Source: an uncultured Clostridia bacterium (lineage in GTDB: Bacteria > Bacillota > Clostridia > Christensenellales > UBA1242). Taken from it: DNA of 64,000 nucleotides. The stretch is taken from contig CAKVHW010000006.1 in the NCBI GenBank assembly GCA_934754495.1, forward strand, positions 1-64,000. The letters are read 5' to 3'. The stretch's first letter is position 1. Each line of letters opens with the position of its first letter. A program made the translations under genes and the position numbers. The notes under the pieces were generated by a model that worked only from the letters and a program-made list of their open reading frames with translations, was not told the DNA's origin and did not search any database. This document shows, one piece after another, positions 18,701 to 33,700 of the stretch.

Positions 18701-21700
18701 AAAACTCTTCACTGAGTAAGTTCCGCTTGGTGTTGCGGTAACTGCACTACCTGTGCCGTTTTTGTATGTAACAGTTGTTGACTTATGACCATATTCGGTC
18801 TTAACAAGCATATAGATATTTGCATCGTTGTTGGTAATTGTATAACTGCCACCAGCAAGATATTGTGTACCACCAAATGCTGTGCTGCTACTTCCAAAGT
18901 ATACCGAGCCAATACCGCCAGCAGTCATATCAAGTGTATGAGTGCTACCTGTGTATTTAGCAATATAAGTATAATTTTTTGTTTCGCTAGGAGTATAAGT
19001 ATAACTTAACTCACTACTTACTTTAGTACCATTATAATACCAACCATCGAATGTGTAGTTTGTTACGTTTTGTGTTGTAATAGTAACTTTTTGTCCAATT
19101 TCATTCCAATACAATACAACATTTGCTGTTCCTGAAAGTGATGTTGCGTAATCAGAAGCAAGAATTTTACTAGGAACACGTGTAATTGTTTTGTTTACTG
19201 AAAGGCTTGGGTCTGTTTGAACAATCGTTGTTGCTGCAGGTTGAACATAGAATGTATAAGTTGTATTGTTGTCGCCAGCAGCCACACTAGAAATTGTATA
19301 AGAATTATCTGCAACCGTAACTGCTGTGTCGCCCTTATACAACCAGTATTTAGAAGAATGTGTACCACTAGAATAATATCGACTTTCAACAAATTCAATA
19401 ACAAGTTTGTCGCCAACTTTTACAGTAAATGTAATGTCATCGTGTTGATTGTCACTTGCTCTACCACCAAGGTATTCCTTAACGATAGAAGAAGTCATAT
19501 TGCCTTCTTTATCGGTATCATAAACCACTGTTTCTCTATAAACTAAGAAGTTAACAGGTCGGCAAGTTCCGCCATCTCCGTGTTCAACAAAGTCTCTGCC
19601 TCTAACTGTGATAGTTACGGTTTTGACCATATTAGCAGTGATTGTGCTATTTGCAGTAATCATTATAATTTCGGTTGTTGTTGTACCAAAACTGCCAATG
19701 CCGTTGCTACCAGTTGTTGACCAATTGCTAAATTCATAGCCTGTGCTTGGTTCTACTTCTACAGTAATCTTTTCACCATAGCAAATGCTTGCTGGACTTA
19801 GTGGATTGCCTTGTGTAGGAGTTGTTCCCCCTTCTCTAGTTAATTTCAAGTTTCCAGTGCTTGCTGGATCAGTGTTGATTGTTGCGCTAAATGTAGGAAC
19901 ATATGCTGCATAGTAAGTGCAATCTGCTTCTGGTGTAACCTTAAATAAGTATGGTTGACCAGTAACAAATGTTGCTTTTGCTTCAAGCGATGTGCCTTTT
20001 AGCAAGTAGAAGTTGTAATTTCCAGCACCTGTTGTTGTGTAACGGTTAAAGTCAATATAACTCTTAGGTGTACTTTCTAGGAATTTATAGTTGTCAATAG
20101 TCAAATAACTTGCTTGATTGAAGTTTAGTTGAACTGCTTCGTTGTCTTTAGAAACAAGAGTTGCAATTGTTTTGTTTACTTTTTCACCTGTAGCTAGGTT
20201 TAGAAGTTTAATTGTTACTGTAAGTTGTTTTTCAAGTACCAATATTACATCTATCGCACCCTTAACACCTGTAATAGTTGTGGTAGATGTTGTGTATGCT
20301 GTGTTGTTAACCTTATAGTTTTTAAACACATATTTTGCATCGCCTTCTGTGTAAGTTAGTTTTACACTGCCCCAATAACCAATTGCTGGTGTTTCGCTAT
20401 TTCCAAAATAGTTTGTTTCAACTTTCACATTTCCCAAACTTGTACTACTACCGCTTGCAAGCAATACAGAGTATGTCCAACTCTTGCAGTTGTTTGCATC
20501 TTTAGTAACATCACCAAACGAGCCTGTGTAGCCATGGGCTGTCATTGTGATTTTGAATTCACGTTCTTTGATGTTAAGTTTAACACTTGTTAGGTCGCCA
20601 GTAAGTTTAATAGCAATATAATTTGCACCGTCCGCTTGAACACCAATTGTTATGTTTCCTGTGGATGTAACATAGTTTGTAGTAGCTCCACCCATTGTAA
20701 CCGTCCAGTTAACTCTCTCAAAACCTTCTGGTAACGATTTGTAGATATATTTTACATAATTACCTTCTGCATAATGACTACCATCTGCACTTGTAGCTTC
20801 GGTTTTCATTGTCATATCGGTGTAAACTGTGCAAGCCATACCAGTAACAGCTGTGCTAATTGCTGTTGCACTACTGTTAAAGTGTGTTGCATGTGTTACA
20901 AGTGTTGCATTAACTGTTGCAGTTTTATTAACAGTATATGTTTTCTCATAAATAACATTATATCTATATGTTCCTGCTGGAACTGTGTTAGTTACTGTCC
21001 AAGTAGCCCCACCAAAACCATTGTCAGTAGCGGTGTATGCTACCGCTGTACCTGTGCTTAACCTTACAGCACCAACTCTCACAACTTTATTTGTGTTTCC
21101 AGTAAGTGTATCGGTTAGTTTGTATGATTTTCCGCTTTCAACTGTTGCTGTGAATGTTCCGTCTAAGGCTGTGCCTTGTGCCGAAATTGCTCCGCCATTA
21201 GTTGATGCGATTGTAATGTTTTGTGCTACTCCGTCTGGTAGGTTTGTAGCAGGATTTACTATGATTGTAACTGGGTTGTTAATCATAGCACAATAAATGT
21301 ACTTACCTACTGTGTCAGCACTTACTTTAATTCTTAATGTATTATCAGAACCAATAGAACCATATAAGTCAGAATCGCCATTATTAATTTTGGTTAAAAC
21401 TTTAGATTCTTTATCCATACGATACCAACCATTAAAGTTGTACACAGCTCCGCTAGTCTTGGTGTAGGTTAAACCAATATAACTTGTTTTAGCTGTTGTA
21501 TCGCCATTTAAGTAGAATGTGGTATCAGAATTTAAGTACGAACCATCGCTAAATGCAATACCAACACCTGTCCAATGAGATAGTCTACCAGTATTAGAGT
21601 TGCTTACAGCACTAGTTCCGTCTGGGTAAATAATGTCGGTTGTAATCTTGTATGATTTTACATATTTAGCAGTATAAGTACCCACGTGACTTGCCATTAC

Positions 21701-24700
21701 ATCAAGTATCCACGTGTATTTTTCATTTGCAAAGTTGATAGATGCTCCAGTTAGAAGCAAATATGCATTATCACCGCTTGCTCCGTTAAAGCGAGCGTCA
21801 CCAAACCAGTATGGTGTGAATGTGTATCCTGTAGCTTCGGTTGTCATTCCGCTATTAGTGTAAACTTTGCCGTTGCTACGGTTTACATAATATTTTGTAC
21901 CGTTAACGTTTACGGTATTATCGCTAGCAATTAGGTAATCTGCATTACCAAACTTAACGTAATTTGGTGTGAATACAAATCCAATAAGTTTGTCATTTAC
22001 ACTATTACCAGCTTGTTGATTGGCGTAAAGTGTAATTTGTCCGCCTTCTGTTACTGTTGCAGTTGTAACTTTAGATGTATTTGCTAGTGAAGCAAACACT
22101 TCGTCAATAGAACTATCGTCTGATACAGTAATAGTTTGTTTTACCTTAAAGTTTAGGGTAATTGTAGGTGTTTTGGTTGGGTCTGAGCCAAGTGTCACAC
22201 TAAATGGATTAGCATTTGTTGCACTGCTTGCAATAGTAACATTTGAACTACTGCCACGTCCAACATACTCTACTTTATCGCCCATTTTAATTGTAACATT
22301 AATTGCACTACCAATAACTACTTTATACTTGCCACCTTCAACATTGAAACCTGAAGCACTATAAAGATCTACTGTCACTGCGCCATAAGAGGTTGCACCA
22401 GTAATGTTTTGATAAGCACTATATGTAAGTGTAAGAGTATGTGCATCACTACTTAAAGATACTGAACTTGGAGTATTAGTGTGAGTCACATTAATACTTG
22501 TTGTGCTATCGAAATAACGCATAAAGTTAATAGTTATTGCATTTGTAGGAACTTCAATTAATGCAGTATATAATGCAGAAACTGTACTTGTTCCTCTAAA
22601 TTGGTTAAGTGTTAATGTTGTGCCATTGGCTGTAGGTGTGCCACCTTTATAACCGCTTGTATTCCAGCCAGAGAATATATAACCAGTATTTGTAGCTGAT
22701 TTTAATACAACATTAGTAAAATAACCAACTGTAAAGCTTAAGCTTGCACTTGCAGTACTATTAGGACTAGGCTGAGTCTTAAGATTTGTACTATTTACAG
22801 TTACTGTTCCACCTGTGGTCTTAGTAACATTTAGAGTGTATTCAATTTCCTTAAATACTGCACCAAAATAACTATAACCAGCATTACATGTATGTGTGTT
22901 ACCAGTAACATCTGATACTGTACCAGCATCGTTTACAACATACTTAACGAATTGGTGACCAGCAACAGGAGTATTACTTAAAGAAACAACTGTGCCTATT
23001 TTATACATTCCGTTTAAGTTAGGAATAGATGCACTACCATTTAATGTGTAACCTGTAATTGCAAAGCTACCACCGTTGCAATTTACATTAGTAACATGAT
23101 TTGTTGTTATGCCATAACCTGTTGTGATGCTCATGTATGCATCATAATTAGCAACTAATGAGCAGTCGCCACTTACAACAACTAATGTTGTAGAAGATTT
23201 TCTGTATGCTGTAAGCACATTGGCAGCCCCACTTGCCACTGTCCAACTAGTAAACATCTTGTAATATCCACCAACTGTAGCAAGTTCTAGGTTGTCTTTT
23301 AATGCACCTGTTTTAATAGTTAAACCTGTCGAAGCATTTTCCTTGTTGTTGGCCATAATTGCAAAACCAGAACTACTTGCACAATCTGCTTTAGTAAGGT
23401 CAGCACCACTTGTACGAGCAATCACAACGCCAAATCCTGCAGGAGCATTAACTGTTGCACCACTCCAAGTAATGTTTACTCTATTATAACCGGTAAGGAA
23501 ATCTGTACTATTTACAATATTGTTATTGCCATCACGGATAATAATTTTGTACTTAAATCCACTATTGGCAAAGAAAGCATAAGTTGAACCAGCAGTTGTT
23601 GTGTAGCTTGTACTTGTATAAGTAGATACATATGCATTACTGCCTTTCCAAGTATAACTTGTTCCGCTTCCATCCCAATAACCTTGTACATAAGCTTCTG
23701 TTCCTACTTGTTGACCAATGTTGCCATTATCTTTAGTAGTAACTGTGTATACCATTTCATACCATTTTAGTGGTAATGTTAGTGTACTAGATGTTGGGGT
23801 AAGTGTAAAGGTTGCACCATTTGTGCCACTATCTTTGTAGCCAGCACCTGTCCAACCACCATTTGAAGCAAGCGAACCATTTACATAACTATTGCCGTAA
23901 TAACTACCACGACTTGTGTTTTTGTAGAATAGTTTTGAGCCTTGTGATGTTGTAACAGTAAGGTTATTGCCTTCTTTTACCACCAAGTGGCTAATTCCAG
24001 TAGACAAGCTATGGAATCCGCTTAATACTGCCTTAACTTGGGCAGCGGTGTCATTATCACCTTTTAGTTTTCCTATAAGTGTAAGAGCACCACTGCCGTA
24101 GGTGGCAGAACTGCTAATAGCTGTTAGGCTACCAGCAGTACCGTCAGCACGGTAACTACTATTACTTACATAGCCGTATTCAAGCCATGGGTAATATTGT
24201 AGGCTGATTTTTGTGTAATCCACAGCATAAAGTTTAGCAACTAATATGTTAATCTTCGCTCCACTCTTAACATTTGAGAATATATAACTAAAGTCATTTA
24301 CGTTGTCACGAGCAGCAGATTCGCTAATGTTTGTAGGTGTAACATTATCAACAAGTGTGCCAGATTCGTTCCACCAGGTATAACTGTCATTATATTTCAC
24401 AAATGAGTTTTGAGAAGCCATGTTGTGAATAAGTTCATATTTTCCGAAATAACCAAGAGTAAATGTGTAAGGAGTTGATTTCCAACTGCTTCCGCCTACC
24501 CAAGTTGCATCGTCTACAAATCCTGCATCACTATATTCTTTCATTCTTACATAACCAGCACCACTATATACTGTACCGTTAGCACCACTAACTGTATTAA
24601 CAGCTAAGGTGTTAACATTTTCAGTAAAGCAGATGTTTACTTGGAATGAAGTTGTATCAGCTGTAGGAAGATTTGTTGTGTCATTAAAGTTTACTTTAAA

Positions 24701-27700
24701 TTCAAGTGAGTATGTGTAATAACCACTACCCGAACTTACTGTAACCTTGTAAGTGATTGCTGTACGAGTAGCATTACCAGAAGTATCTTCTGAGCCATAG
24801 TATAATGTCTTTTCAACACTTCCACTAACCTTACCTGCACCAATCATGTTGTTGTCGGTCATTGATGTAGCACTCGCTGTAGCATAAGCACTACCAACGT
24901 TAAATCCGTCAAATGTCAAACCATTAACGAACTTATCCTGAATCTTATACACTACGTGCATAATGTTGCCAGTGCTGTATAGATAGTAACCATCACTTAG
25001 GAAGTAATCGCTTTGTTCTTCCCAGTATGTTGTACCATCAGCACTTAATTGAGCACCAATCTTAGCACCAGCACCATAATATGTGCTACTGTTGATTTGC
25101 TCGTAGTTGTAAAGGATTGTACCTTTGTTGTTTTCAGCATAAGATGATGTACCAGTTAGTTGGGTATTACTATTTACCCTAATAATTGGGAAATAAGTAA
25201 AGATAATCAAAATATTGTTTTGAAGTACACTACCATATCTACCAAGTAAAGCACCATCAGTTGTACGATATTCGCTATCGTTTGTTAGTGTAGGATTGTC
25301 TGTGATAGACGAAATACGTTTTGCGTAATCACCGTCTAGGACATCTTCTCTTACTGCAAATATCATTGTACCTGCAGTAACTGTGTAAGTACGGTAGCCA
25401 TGTGTATCAAGACCAACATATTTTACTACATATTTGCCTGCACTATTCTTAGTATCGGTAAATATACCATTACTTGTAATACCAGTAGAACCTGCTTTGT
25501 ATGTACCATTTGAATTAGTTACTGTAGGTGTAACTGTTGTTGTGGTACCGCTTACAGATGTAATTAATGTTGTAGTTGGGTGCCAAGCAAATATAGAACC
25601 TGTGTATTCAGGATTATTTGCTCTAATATCAGCATTGGCTACACGAGTTTTTAGTGTGTATGTCTTAGGAGTTAAAGTAAGCACAATTGACATGTAATTA
25701 GTTGTTTCGCCACTAGCATAAGCAATTCTATCGGTTGTGAATGATGTGCTTGCAGTACTGTTATCACCACTCTTGTAGGTATGTGGTCTAACAGTGCTAC
25801 TATTAATTGCACCATATCCACCGTTTGCAAGTGAATTTACTGTATAAATAGCTGATGTGTTTTGACCGCTTAAGTTTGCAAGACTTACATGAGCATATGT
25901 TGCAGTAACCTTAGCACCATAATCTGCCCAACCACTTTCAGGTGAGCCTTTAAGTGCTGTGGTTGTGTCAAGAACATAACCCCTTGTATTTGTTACACTG
26001 ATTGTAGGTAATTCAGTGTGTGGGCTTGCAAAACCATTGTCTTTAATAGAAACACTTGTTTGTATTTTGTACTGTTGAATTGGATACAAGTAAATAGTGC
26101 CAGCCGCTGTTATAGATTGTGTTAGGGTGTTACCTGCCGTTCCAGTGGCTGGATCACTCCAAACGAACCTATATTTATATGTTTTTCCGTTGTTTGTAAG
26201 AATGTTGTTTACAACAGTAAACGTTGCTGTTGCATCTGCGGCAACTGCAAATGTTGCCTGATAGTATCCGTCAACTAACGACAAAGTAAGTGTTTGTGTT
26301 GCAATTCCTGTTCCTGTTAGTTTTACCTGCAACCCTACTGGTGCATCTCTATAATAATGCTGATAAGTAGTATTTGTTGCTGCAGGAACTTTTACAGTAA
26401 CCGAATAATCTGTTGTTTCAAAATTTAATACAACAGGAATACTTGCATTTGTTGTATTAAAGTAATTCTTAAAGTCAATTGTTTGACTTGTTTTACCAGC
26501 AATGCTAATACTGTTTGTCCCGTTAATTAGCATTGTTGTAGGAGCTTTACTATTATTGTTGCTCCATGCAAATGTTGTTGTGCTTGTTGTTGGACGTAGC
26601 CAATATTGTGTGCCCACCGTTTGACTTGTTCCGCCAACTTTCAAACTAATATCCGAAGGTGTAGCCCCAACTGTACTAGAATGCATTTTTATACCCATAG
26701 TGAAGTTCACTTCAACACTATAGTCTACGTAATAATCAGACTTACCTACACCAGAACAATCAACATTATAACCTGAATAGTCTGCTATTCTTAGATTTTC
26801 AAGTTCACCAGTAGAAGAATTTATAACTCTATCATATGTTGTCGAAACACCATCTTTAGTAACAGTAATACTTTTAACATATACAGGACTATATGGTGAC
26901 TCTCCCTCATAGATAATGTAATGCACCATCGAACTATCACTACAATTAGAGTAAAAATAGTTAAGGTCAATAACACCATCGTTGTTTGGACATGGATGGT
27001 TGTATGCCATCGAATAGCAAGCATCAATATTTCTAAACCCTTTAGCATAGGCTTGTCTAAATTCTCCATCAACTGTCACATTATAGCCATAAGTATGGAA
27101 TACTGGACGAATTACCATATCACCCATTACATTACTAAACCATGCTGTATTATATTGTGTATTATCACTTAGTCTAAATATTTCATTACCAACATTCTTG
27201 CCATTTATATAATTTGCACCAAGTTGTTTGTAAATTGACTGGAAGTGAGAAAGCACGATATTATTTTTATCATCTAAGTGAGTAATTGTAGGCCATACTG
27301 CTTCAATTGTAGAATCCTTTGGCACATAGAAGACAAATGAAACCGAAGTAAGAATAGGGGTTGTTAATGTTGAGCTTGCATCATATGTATATGAGAAATC
27401 CCCGCTAATTTTAAAGTTTCCATAAATAATATCTCTTTGCTTAAACTCTGTGATTGTAGTAGATATAGGACTATCTGGTTGATAGTAATAACCTGCAAGT
27501 TGTCTACCAAATGTATATTTCATACCAGCAATTGTAGTAACTCTCTTGCTAGCATCTGTTGACTTAGTGCTATACAAATAGCCTTCGCCAATTTTACTTA
27601 CATGGCAATAATAAGTTGTGCCATTGTAAGTTAAGCACCAATATTCGCCAGATTTGTAAAGCATTTTTATAATCGGTTTCTTAAATGCATTACCATCAAA

Positions 27701-30700
27701 GTCTATGTAATATTGAGTACCGTCAATTGTTGTTAAGCCCAATGCATCAGCTGGGAATGTCACGCCATCAATGGTGATTGAACTTTCAAATGTTGTATTT
27801 TTAGAAACACCATCGGTAAGTTCTATCACATTAGCTGCAGGAGCAAGGTATACCCTGCCGTCCATAATAACTGTATCACTTGTACCAAATGGCGAAGTGT
27901 TTGTATTTCCTACTAATTCAATTTTATTAAAGTATTTATCATAGTTGCCCATAATTAGAAGTGGCATACCAAGGTTAAATTGTTTGTTTTGAATTAGTTT
28001 AGAACCCCTAAATTGTGCCCATACACTTGAAGGGAATTTTGCACCATCAACATTTGTACCACCACTTAAACCTGAAATCTTCAAAGAATTGCGAGTTCCA
28101 GTACTGGTTGCTAGCAGTGCTAAACCAGGTAATGTCATAGGTGTAAATGCTGTGCTTGTCCCAACATTTGAATTATCGTACCACGAAACATCCATTGCGT
28201 AATAGTCTGCTTGGAATCCACCAATACCCAATATTTTTGCAGGAGCAGAAATATCATCACTTTGATAAGTTTCGGCTAATAATCCCAAATCATGCGAACT
28301 TGTTTCATTAGAACTTAAATAAATAAAGTTATTGGATGAAGTACTATCCACATTTGAAGTAAAGTCCATGCTTGTATAGTTGTTATATGATGATGTTTTA
28401 GTACGTAATGCAATTATACAATTTGTATATTTACCACCAAACTTTATATAGTCTTCATTACCAATGATATTAGTTGCATAACAGTTTTCAAATGTTATAC
28501 CACTCGCACCTAGAGGGAATACATAAAAACCAGAATGCATTGGCACGGTAGTATAGAAACTGCGCACTGTTCCATGTCCTTCTCCAAATGTCACAACACT
28601 TGGAGTTTGTTGATTAATAACATACACACCTGTTCTCATGTCTGCAAAGGCAAGGGCTAACTTCGTTCTTACTGCATTGCCAGCTGACGTATACTCATCA
28701 TATGTCTGAAGCCCAACATTTTCTATGGTACCATTAACAGTATTAATAAAATAAGTTGCCCCACCTAAAGACACAATAAATGGATTTACAAAAGTTACAT
28801 TTTTTACAACACCAGCATCATTTAAAGTGTCAATAAAGCCATTTAACATTGCCATATTGTAAATTTTGTATCCCTGACCATCAAATGTACCAGAAAATTC
28901 TGTCATTGATAATGAATAACACCTACCATATAATCCAAATGCATTCCATGTGTCACTTGTTGTGTCATAATCCATATATATATTGTTGGCAAGTTTTACA
29001 TATGCACTTCTTGCAGCCACAGCACCACTTACACTGCTTACTGAACTATTAGCGTACGCACAATATGTAAATGTAAGTAATTCTTTAGCATTTGTAATTA
29101 TATATGGGTCACTTGATGTACCCTTACCACTAGGAACTGTTCTTATAGTACTATTCAACAATGATGTACTTTGGATAACAAGTGTTATTTCAGCAACTTC
29201 GTCAGCAAGTGGCATTGTGAATTCAATTTCCGAAACATCATAGTTTGGAGAAGCAAATGTATCAGTTAAGGTTCCTGTTCTGCCGTATGTTGTAGAACCA
29301 CTTGTAATAGTAATCCCGCTACAATTAAGCATTAAGCCTTGTGAATTTTTTGCAATAAGTTTGTGTGTTGTACCACCTCTAACCGAAGTGTTTGTATTGA
29401 TAGCCAAAGGTGTATTTTCATTATCTAGATAGAAATATGTTTTAAAAATACTATCGTCACTTAATGTTCGGGTATTTCCCATTCCATCATTAACCTTTAC
29501 TGTTACTTTAAAGTTATAATCTTTAGTTTGATAGATAGGAATAACATAGTAACCTGAAACAGTAAATGAAGGTTTAATATTTGCTCTATCTACAAAATAT
29601 CCACTACCCGACACATATGAATAAGCAGAACCAAGGTCTTCTATTGTAAACACCTTACTTTTTGTTGGATCATTGTTTAAATAACCAAATGCTGTTGGTG
29701 GATACTCATACGGAACGACACCCAAGCCGTAAAATTTGTATCCGGCAATTTCAGGGAACAAGAAACCCATATTTGCATAATATGCAGTTTCATTATCAAA
29801 AGCATGACCATAGTTAACATAACCAATTGCTGGTGGGCCCGCAGTTCCCGTGCTTGATAATTCTTGATAGTTTTTACTATTATCATTATTAAAGTACACA
29901 GCATTAGCAAATTTTGTACTATCTAATACCGAGTACGTACCATTATCATTTCTTAAAGCAGCTGACAATCCACCAATTTGCATTCCATTTGCTTCTTCAA
30001 ATTTCATAGCATAACCCTGAGCACCAATAGAAGTAAAATCCGAAAGGCTTCCATCGCACCCAAAAGATTTTGTTGAATTCACACTAATTGTTGCATTAAT
30101 AACTTCATCTCCGGCAACAAACGAGAATGAATCTTTAAATGTCTTATATGGCAAGTCGACATCTTCAAACTCAACAAACGTTCCATCATCATAACTCATA
30201 TCACCTTCTTTAACTGAAGGGTAAAATACTCTTTGATAATCTGTAGAAAAATAATAGCCGTTTTTATTCATTGCATGAACATTAACACTGAATGTATATT
30301 TAATAAGGTTAATATTATTACTACTAATTAGACCTTTCTTATAGAATGCTGTAGCATCTGTTACATATGGCGCTTGCATAATAATGTAATAATTATTTTC
30401 CGCCACAACACTTAAGTACTGATTTACCTTGTTTGTTGTTTTGTCTATTGAAATTTGCGAAGCCTGTGTTAAACCTGTATTTGGCACACTTTTTCTAATA
30501 GCAAAGTATTTGTAATTTGAGTTAAATGTGATTTCAACATAACTATACTTAGAAATATCGTCTTGTGTAATCTCTAAGAATTGATCACTTGGCCAGTTGT
30601 TGTTTAATAATAGTGTCCTTGACGAAGACCCATCGTTTGTTAGTTTGATAGTAACACTATATTCTGGCGAGCCAATAAAGTTTGGATTTAGTATATCTCC

Positions 30701-33700
30701 ACCAGTCAACCATAATGAGCCTAATACTCCAGTTACAGTGGTAGTATTTCCTGGGAATAAGTAAGAGTACATTCTATTACTACTCCCCGAACCGTATGAC
30801 ATGTATCTATAAAGTGAAGCATAAGCCGAGAAGTTGTTGTTAACAACCTTAACAGTAAATATTTTCGAGCTACCACTTGCATAAGCTGTACTGTACAATG
30901 TAACACCAGCGATACTACCATTAGCACCATTATTACTTATTGGGATATATGGTTTACCAAGAGTAATTCCAGCATTACTACCATGAGTAAAGTTTAAATT
31001 TGAAGCATCTTTTTGATACATTACAAAGTTGTTCTTTTCGTCATTGCTGTAATATAAATATGCACCAAGGCTTGATAAACCTTTACCATCTTTAACATAT
31101 TGAATATGGAATTGAGTACCTTGTGTACATTTACCATACTCGCCAATATTATTACACATCAACATAACAACAACTTTACTAAATGATTCAATATAACCAT
31201 CATAAGTTGTGCTACTACTCATCGTTAATGACGATGTACTATAATTTGAAGGAATAGCACCATCTCTTCTTAATTGAAGATTAGCAAACATTATTAATTT
31301 TTGAGTGGTGTTATTGACTATTCCACCTTGTACTGGGTAAAATCTTATTGTTGTGTGAGTTGCTAAACCAAGGTTATAATTTGTACTTAATACAAGTTTG
31401 TCAATATTAAGCAACCTAGATGAAAAAGTTTCCATTTTAAATACATAACTACTAGTTGTGGGAGAATTGTCACTATTTACAAGTGAATAATCCATATCAA
31501 AGTCATAGTTTATGAATGAATCAGTAACCGAAAGAGTATAGGCAGATGATGTAGCAGTACCACCAAAAGCTATTGGAGATAAATAAACATTTGAATTATA
31601 TACAACTCTTGATGCTTTCGAGGTCCTAGTTTTACAGCCATTGATGTTAACATTGCTTATTGTACAATTTGTTGCCGAGCTAATATCACCAATTAAACCA
31701 CCAATATGGAGTGTATCCAACCCAACCCCTAATTCAATATTAACATTATTTGCACTCACATCGTGAATATATGTAGTACTATTAACCATGCCAGCAATAG
31801 TTCCCAAATACTGAGCTTTAAATAGATTGCTAGATTGTTTATGTCTTGCAGAATAATTGTTTACAGAGATTCTACTTTCAATTGTACTTTCATTGTATTG
31901 TACCCCGTTTTCATCTGTAGCAACAACATCGAATGCACTATTGCCTCTTATTTCATCATTTAAACCACCACCATAATTAAGTGATGCTATTGCACCACCC
32001 AACATGCCGATTTGATAATAGCCACTGCTGCTTGTAGTACGATGCAATATAGATTCATTAATATAACAACCATTTAAACCTAGTGAAGAAACAGAAACTG
32101 TTGAAATGCTATTTCCTAGAAATATACCAGCATATAAAGTTACTTTATATTCATTTTTAGTGGTAGAGGTAGAATTAATAAAAGAGGAACTACTTGCCTC
32201 TGTTGCATAAATATATGCATTATTAAATTCACCTTGTCCAGAAGTTTTAGGAACCGTAATAGTACTATTTGTATAACCAATAAAACCTAGTCCCATACTG
32301 CTATAACCACTAACATCGCCATAGGTTAATGATCTAGACAATGTGTGTGCACTATGCACATACATGTTGTTTATTGGATAAGGAATAGAAATTGTAACTG
32401 CACTACTTAATTTAAGCGGAATCCAATAATAGCCAGCCAAATCAATACTTGCATTAATATAAATTTTTGAAGGAGTAACAGCATTAATATATAATGCTCT
32501 AGCAAGAGCACCCATACCCTTTGCTGTGTACACATAAAAAGATTTATTACCAGAATCATAGAAAATGTCACTACTCGTTACTGGATTTGTTTCACCACCA
32601 TAACGCATCCATGTGTCATTAATATTATCTACAAGCGGGAAAGATCCAAAATAACTATTTTTTACTGTCGCTGCCGACTGTGATGTTCCAGTTGGCATTG
32701 AAACCATCAATTTGCGTGTTAAGTAGTTATGATAATAGCCCGTATAACCATTAAGATTTTGTTGGAAAAGTTCAGAAATTGCTGCATTACTAACCGTTCC
32801 CCTAAACGCCTTATTATTTTCAGTATAGTATGGATGTGTACTTAAGTTTATAATGCTTACGTTTCCACCACTTACATATCTAAAATATATATTACTCCAA
32901 TAGTAATCACTAGAATAATAGCGTTTTGTTAGATCAATTGGCTCCCACAGATAGCCACTTAAATCTATTTCCCTCAAATGTATCTCCACATACAGTGTAG
33001 CACCCTTTTGTTGACAGTGCCTATACCAACCATAATGATTGTTCCAACCAGAAATAAATGCACCAAAACCAGCAACACTATTCACATGGAAATAGTATGT
33101 TCCATTATTAGCTGATGGATATACAATATAAAGATCGGCATTTGCATTAGGAGTAGAATCCTTATTAGTACTTATTGTTGAACCAGAAGTCGCCATTGTG
33201 ATACCACTAGGACGCCTTAGGAACATACTACTAGTTGCAGTTCCATCAAATTTTGTAATAGTTTTGTAATCAGGAGAAGTTTCAGAAACCTCACTAGACA
33301 CTGCTCGAGAAGATCCTGTTTTATAGGTTGAACTAATTGTCCCATCTGTACTTTGATATCTCAAAACAAATGGAGCCATATTAGAATATAGAATACTGAC
33401 AGGATTGTTTAAGAAGATTGTGTTAGCTTGCCAGTTTTCCATATCCCATGAAAAGTCAGTATACTTAGAATTATCTCTTACCTGAGTTACAAATGCCGAC
33501 AAATTAGCATAACTTGATTTATGAGTAAACGAACTATCAAATTGTACAGTACCATTAATTGTGCCAGACTTTCTATATCCCTGTTCAACAAGAGAATTTT
33601 TAGCCATATGTAGACTTAAACTAGCACTATGATACCAAACAATATTTTGATGTTTAGTAATACTTACTACGCTACCTGTATATTTTCCATTTGTAGTTGG